Positions 63,821-64,000 of a stretch of DNA of 64,000 bases are shown in pieces. The stretch covers positions 248,001 to 312,000 of the forward strand of contig NZ_JAMBOC010000001.1 of assembly GCF_023715405.1 (NCBI RefSeq). Direction: 5' to 3'. The position numbers and the translations under genes were made by a program. Positions within the stretch are counted from its first letter, which is position 1. Each line of letters starts with the position of its first letter. The stretch is from Solibacillus isronensis. GTDB lineage: Bacteria; Bacillota; Bacilli; Bacillales_A; Planococcaceae. The notes under the pieces are model-generated. The model made no database searches and was not told the origin of the DNA. It was given only the letters and a program-made list of their open reading frames with translations.

Positions 63821-64000
63821 ATGAAACGAATCTTATTATTTGATGGAGAGTGCAATGTCTGTGATGCAAGTGTCCAGTTTATTATAAAACGTGACCCGAA
63901 AGCATTGTTTCAGTTTGCCTCGCTTCAAAGTGATATTGGAGTAGCTTTATTGAAAAAGTATGATGTGCCGGAAACAACGGACAGCATTGTGTTTATAGAA
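63821..64000 (+). CDS. DCC family thiol-disulfide oxidoreductase (partial)
   Basis: The first 60 residues of a protein running off the right edge. The N-terminal LLFDGECNVCDASVQFI carries the D-x-x-C-x-x-C motif of the DCC (YuxK-like) family, then RDPKALFQFASLQSD. Predicted redox protein of unknown substrate. GAGGTG 9 nt before the ATG supports the start, 10 bp after pheA. Confidence 0.8.
   Translation, partial: MKRILLFDGECNVCDASVQFIIKRDPKALFQFASLQSDIGVALLKKYDVPETTDSIVFIE

Overview
This window is one contiguous chromosomal stretch of a low-GC, endospore-forming member of the Bacillales. The sporulation genes (spo0B, spoIVFA, spoIVFB, a yteA-type regulator, short SpoVID-like and SpoIIB-like proteins), the SLH-domain surface proteins and the Bacillus-like order of housekeeping genes point to the Planococcaceae (Solibacillus/Lysinibacillus-like). 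That placement is inference. No rRNA, tRNA, CRISPR array, IS element or prophage was seen.

1-7.9 kb is a set of mostly single genes: a zinc alcohol dehydrogenase, a yteA-type regulator, an RNase J, a membrane-anchored HExxH protein, a KGG-repeat stress protein with a sigma-B-type promoter, the CstA transporter and a GNAT acetyltransferase. 8.0-12.8 kb looks like an uptake-and-oxidation module: a sulfonate/nitrate-type ABC transporter (ATPase, lipoprotein, permease), an HxlR regulator on the other strand, a tandem DUF4242-like protein and an acyl-CoA-dehydrogenase-like flavoprotein. 12.9-23.7 kb holds a SWIM/SNF2 helicase, a universal stress protein, bioY with a BirA-type operator, selO, a luciferase-like oxidoreductase, a two-gene carboxy(nor)spermidine polyamine operon and proC.

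24-64 kb follows the conserved Bacillus block ysoA-tig-clpX-lon-ysxC-hemAXCDBL-valS-folC-maf-radC-mreBCD-minCD-spoIVFAB-rplU-prp-rpmA-spo0B-obg-pheB-pheA. Relative to that block, lonB is missing between clpX and lon. SpoVID, SpoIIB and SpoIVFB are represented by short forms. folC is duplicated in tandem. A cassette of exported proteins lies between ysxC and hemA: a small YjfB-like gene, a secreted beta-repeat protein, an SLH protein, and an SLH-like/von Willebrand A protein.

Regulation is unusually readable. There is a T-box with a GUA valine specifier before valS, an L21 leader before rplU, a Fur/PerR-type palindrome over the likely hemA start site, a strong intrinsic terminator between hemA and hemX, a BirA operator at bioY, a 17-bp palindrome and a CodY-like box before cstA, and many clear Rho-independent terminators. 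The most novel-looking parts are the exported surface cassette, the DUF4242/flavoprotein module, the nested inverted repeats between tig and clpX, and the possible attenuation points in the haem operon.
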